Source of the DNA: an uncultured Eubacterium sp. | GTDB lineage: Bacteria; Bacillota_A; Clostridia; Lachnospirales; Lachnospiraceae | Direction of reading: 5' to 3' | NCBI GenBank assembly: GCA_948468465.1 | Contig: CAOKJJ010000121.1 | Span: forward strand, 1 to 15,599 | DNA: 15,599 nucleotides | In this document: one piece after another, positions 13,266 to 15,599 of the stretch | Layout: every line of letters begins with the position of its first letter | Numbering within the stretch: position 1 is the first letter of the stretch | Notes under the pieces: generated by a model | Databases searched by the model: none | What the model saw: the letters and a program-made list of their open reading frames with translations, nothing else | What the model was told of the DNA's origin: nothing | Program-made: the position numbers and the translations under genes

Positions 13266-14309
13266 ATGTCCAAAGCAGTAAAGTTGGCAGACATTGCAAA
13301 ACAGCTCGGCGTCAGTACCGTAACGGTATCCAAGGCACTGTCCGGCCAAAGGGGAGTCAGCGATGAAATGCGTGCAAAAATCAAGCAGCTGGCAGAAGAA
13401 ATGGGTTATGTAAAGTCTGTACAGGAAAAAACAAAAGAACGCAGAAGCTATACGATTGGAGTAGCGGTTGCGGAACGATATCTGGGCGCGGCGTCTTCTT
13501 TTTATCTGCGTCTGTATCAGGAACTGTCACAAAGAGCCATGCGCAAAAACTGCTTTGCCATGCTGGAAATTGTAAGTTACGAGGAAGAGCATAGCCTGCG
13601 GATGCCGAAGATGGTGACAGAGGAAAAAGTAGACGGCGTTATTATTATGGGGACGTTTACGACGGAATATGCACGTTTTCTGCGCGGCAATATTCAGCTG
13701 CCGTTGATTCTTCTGGATACGCTTGCCATAGAGGAAGAATCGGATTCGGTCGTGACGAGCAATATGATGGGGGCTTATCGGATGACCAATTACTTATTTA
13801 AATTGGGGCATTCTAAAATCGGATTTGTAGGTACCAGGCTTGCGACGGCGAGTATTGACGACCGGTATTTTGGTTATTTAAAATCTCTGATGCAGCACGG
13901 AATACCGTTAAGGGAAGACTGGATTATTGACGACCGTGACAGGCGGACAGGATCGAGTGATTACAACAGGCATTATCTGCTGCCTGCAAAAGAAGAAATG
14001 CCAACGGCTTTTTTCTGCAACAATGATGTGGCGGCGATGGTGATGATCCGCAAGCTGACAGAGTGCGGCTACGCGGTGCCGGAGGATGTTTCGGTGGCAG
14101 GGTTTGATAATTTTATTAATGAACCGTTTCCCAAGATCGGCATTACAACATATGCGATCAATATTAAGGAAATGGCAGGAAGAGCGATTCATATTCTGCT
14201 GCATAAGCTGGAAAATCCGGAGTATCATACGGGCGTCTATATGATTGACGGCCGGTTTATAGAGCGGGAGAGTACAAAAAAAATCGGTTCGCCGGTTCCT
14301 TTTATATAA
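13266..14309 (+). CDS. LacI-family transcriptional regulator 1
   Basis: This 347-residue protein has a full LacI/GalR layout: a helix-turn-helix with L-A-D-I-A-K-Q-L-G-V-S-T-V-T-V-S-K (7-23), a hinge near 45-65, then the periplasmic-binding-protein-like sugar domain ending near 340 with the typical V-A-G-F-D-N-F segment. The recognition helix has T18, V19 and K23 at the usual specificity positions. AAGGATGG precedes the ATG. The second regulator gene starts 22 bp after its stop, so they form one operon. Given the neighbouring GH26 and GH36 genes it is probably a repressor released by manno- or galactomanno-oligosaccharides. Effector and operator are inferred, not shown. Confidence 0.9.
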   Translation: MSKAVKLADIAKQLGVSTVTVSKALSGQRGVSDEMRAKIKQLAEEMGYVKSVQEKTKERRSYTIGVAVAERYLGAASSFYLRLYQELSQRAMRKNCFAMLEIVSYEEEHSLRMPKMVTEEKVDGVIIMGTFTTEYARFLRGNIQLPLILLDTLAIEEESDSVVTSNMMGAYRMTNYLFKLGHSKIGFVGTRLATASIDDRYFGYLKSLMQHGIPLREDWIIDDRDRRTGSSDYNRHYLLPAKEEMPTAFFCNNDVAAMVMIRKLTECGYAVPEDVSVAGFDNFINEPFPKIGITTYAINIKEMAGRAIHILLHKLENPEYHTGVYMIDGRFIERESTKKIGSPVPFI

Positions 14310-14331
14310 TACGCAGTAAAGAGGGGGATTC

Positions 14332-15342
14332 ATGCAGAAAGTAAGATTGGCTGACATTGCGCAAAAATTAGGCGTCAGTACCGTAACGGTGCATAATGCG
14401 TTAAGCGGCAGGAAAGGCGTCAGTGATAAGATGCGTGCGGAGATTTTAAAGACCGCAAAAGAGATGGGATATGTTGCCGCTGCGGCTAAGAAGAAACAGG
14501 AGACGGATAAAGCATGGAATATCGGCGTGCTGATCGCGGAAAATTATCTGGCGCAGCATGCGACGTATTATTGGAAAATGTATCAGGAGTTTTCGCTTGC
14601 AGCTGTGGAGAAGCAATGTTATACGACGATTGAAGCATTAAAAAAAGATGCGGAAATACATACGCTGGAAATACCTGATGCGTTTCGGGGGAAAAGTGTG
14701 GATGCATTGGCGGTGATCGGGGAAATAGACCATAAGTATATCCAAAAACTCAGGCAGGATATGCAGATGCCGCTTGTTTTTTTGGATTTTTATCATTTTG
14801 ACATCGCGAATGACGCGGTTGTGGCGGATAATTTTCATGCGATGTATCAGATGACGGAGCTTTTGTTTGCGCAGGGGCTGGAAGATTTGGCATTTGTAGG
14901 CTCGACAGATGCGACAAGCAGTATTATGGACAGATTTTGCGGATTTATGAAGGCGATGATTTCGCATCATAAAACAGTTGCAAAAGAATGGATGATTCGG
15001 GACAGGGATGAGATGGGCAATATCGGGTTTGAACTGCCGGAGTATATGCCGCAGGCGTTTGTCTGCAACTGCGACCTGGTTGCCGGCATGCTTATTGCGA
15101 AGCTGGAAGCAGCCGGATACCGGGTGCCGGAAGATATTTCTGTCGTAGGGTTTGATAATTTTTCTTATCCGGGATATACAAAGACAAAAATTACGACGTA
15201 TGAAGTAGATATGAAAGCGATGACAAAGACTGCGCTGGATAAGCTGTTAAAGCAGCTGAAAACGCCAGGCGGAGGTAGAAACCGATCTATGGATGTCATA
15301 TCGGGACATATCCGCTGGAAGAACAGTGTTAAGATGAAATAA
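14332..15342 (+). CDS. LacI-family transcriptional regulator 2
   Basis: This 336-residue protein is a tandem paralogue of the preceding regulator with the same domain order. The helix-turn-helix coding DNA shares an identical 20-base stretch with its neighbour. Its recognition helix reads T-V-T-V-H-N-A-L-S-G: the usual Ser and Lys/Arg are His21 and Asn22, uncommon at a phosphate-contact and a base-contact position. The effector domain is divergent (for example D-A-V-V-A-D-N-F against S-V-V-T-S-N-M in the first). GAGGGGG lies 4 nt before the ATG. The pair could respond to two sugars or bind two operator variants. Its stop is followed by a long hairpin. Confidence 0.9.
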   Translation: MQKVRLADIAQKLGVSTVTVHNALSGRKGVSDKMRAEILKTAKEMGYVAAAAKKKQETDKAWNIGVLIAENYLAQHATYYWKMYQEFSLAAVEKQCYTTIEALKKDAEIHTLEIPDAFRGKSVDALAVIGEIDHKYIQKLRQDMQMPLVFLDFYHFDIANDAVVADNFHAMYQMTELLFAQGLEDLAFVGSTDATSSIMDRFCGFMKAMISHHKTVAKEWMIRDRDEMGNIGFELPEYMPQAFVCNCDLVAGMLIAKLEAAGYRVPEDISVVGFDNFSYPGYTKTKITTYEVDMKAMTKTALDKLLKQLKTPGGGRNRSMDVISGHIRWKNSVKMK

Positions 15343-15402
15343 ATTTTAAGACGCACTTTAAGACACGCTCCAGCACAGAAAGCAATAAGTAGAAAATATA
15401 GG

Positions 15403-15482
15403 AAACATTGGTTACTAATTAAGTTAAATTAATTCAAATAAAAGATTAATTTAAAATTTAAGTAGAAAACCAATGTTTTTTT
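15403..15482 (+). terminator. Long AT-rich terminator-like hairpin after the lacI pair
   Basis: Outer arms AAACATTGGTT (15403-15413) and AACCAATGTTT (15468-15478) are exact inverted repeats. Inner arms TTAAATTAAT (15424-15433) and ATTAATTTAA (15445-15454) are also exact, and most bases between pair. The 3' arm runs into seven T residues, so termination is likely despite low GC. Site 4 of the shared motif lies inside the left arm. Confidence 0.65.
15419..15430 (+). promoter_or_regulatory. Shared operator-like motif, site 4
   Basis: TTAAGTTAAATT matches the consensus TTAAGYTAATTT with one mismatch. It lies within the hairpin, so the match could be a by-product of the AT-rich stem. Confidence 0.25.
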
Positions 15483-15554
15483 ATGCTTTTTTTACAAAAA
15501 TCTCATATAAAAATAATATAAATAAACGAAATTGTGCGCAGAGAGAAAAAATCA

Positions 15555-15582
15555 TTGAAAAATCGGCTAAATATGATAAAAT
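15555..15582 (+). promoter_or_regulatory. Promoter for a gene beyond the window
   Basis: TTGAAA (15555-15560) and TAAAAT (15577-15582) are 16 bp apart. A second, weaker pair upstream is TTTACA (15491-15496) and TAATAT (15514-15519). The region 15483-15599 holds no gene. The transcript would leave the window to the right, plausibly toward the oligosaccharide transporter of the same locus. Confidence 0.55.
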
Positions 15583-15583
15583 T

Positions 15584-15595
15584 AAATTAGCTTAA
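15584..15595 (-). promoter_or_regulatory. Shared operator-like motif, site 5
   Basis: AAATTAGCTTAA, the exact reverse complement of TTAAGCTAATTT at site 3, begins one base after the -10 hexamer of the outgoing promoter. That is a typical repressor position. Confidence 0.5.
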
Positions 15596-15599
15596 AAAA

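Noticed and set aside
12947..13384. 145-codon frame on the - strand with repeated F-L-C/F-Y-V residues
   Set aside because: The pattern is produced by the 12-bp tandem repeat read backwards. It crosses the lacI promoter, the leader and the end of rpn, and has no family resemblance.

Overview
The window looks like chromosome of a gut-type Clostridia bacterium, most likely Lachnospiraceae. The reasons are moderate GC coding sequence with very AT-rich spacers, strong AGGAGG-type ribosome binding sites, Pta/Buk fermentation enzymes, a modular secreted GH26 mannanase resembling the one known from Roseburia, and an Rpn-type PD-(D/E)XK protein of a kind common in that family. All assignments come from reading the sequence; no database search was run.

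Region 1 (about 243-5108, + strand) is a compact acyl-metabolism operon. It encodes an SCP-x/PhlC-type thiolase-like enzyme, a DUF35 zinc-ribbon/OB partner, a stand-alone acyl carrier protein, a phosphate acyltransferase (Pta/Ptb family), a butyrate-kinase-family kinase and a small DUF1097-like membrane protein. Together they suggest C-C bond making or breaking on an ACP- or CoA-bound acyl group, linked through an acyl phosphate to a free acid and ATP. I do not recognise this exact combination, and it is the best candidate for an undescribed system here. A near-perfect 16-bp palindrome lies in its leader, and a long hairpin separates the pta-like and buk-like genes.

Region 2 (5105-6269, - strand) is a decaying two-gene ABC exporter. 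The permease has a frameshifted C-terminus and the ATPase has lost its Walker A half.

Region 3 (6270-11589, + strand) is a galactomannan-utilisation module. A consensus promoter drives a secreted multidomain GH26 endo-mannanase (CBM, GH26, Ig-like, CBM), followed by a cytoplasmic GH36 alpha-galactosidase. The GH36 start is disturbed by a 13-bp tandem duplication.

Region 4 (11600-13140) is an inserted or rearranged segment: a 60-codon gene and a full-length Rpn-type nuclease/transposase gene. They share the same 81-bp 3' cassette (stop codon, terminator, TTGACA), so the rpn gene lies between direct repeats.

Region 5 (13141-15599) holds two tandem LacI-family regulator genes with different recognition helices, preceded by a 12-bp tandem repeat and followed by a long AT-rich terminator-like hairpin and a promoter for a gene beyond the window. 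A shared motif (TTAAGYTAATTT, five sites) links the mannanase promoter, the lacI promoter and the outgoing promoter. This suggests regions 3 and 5 form one regulon into which region 4 was inserted.
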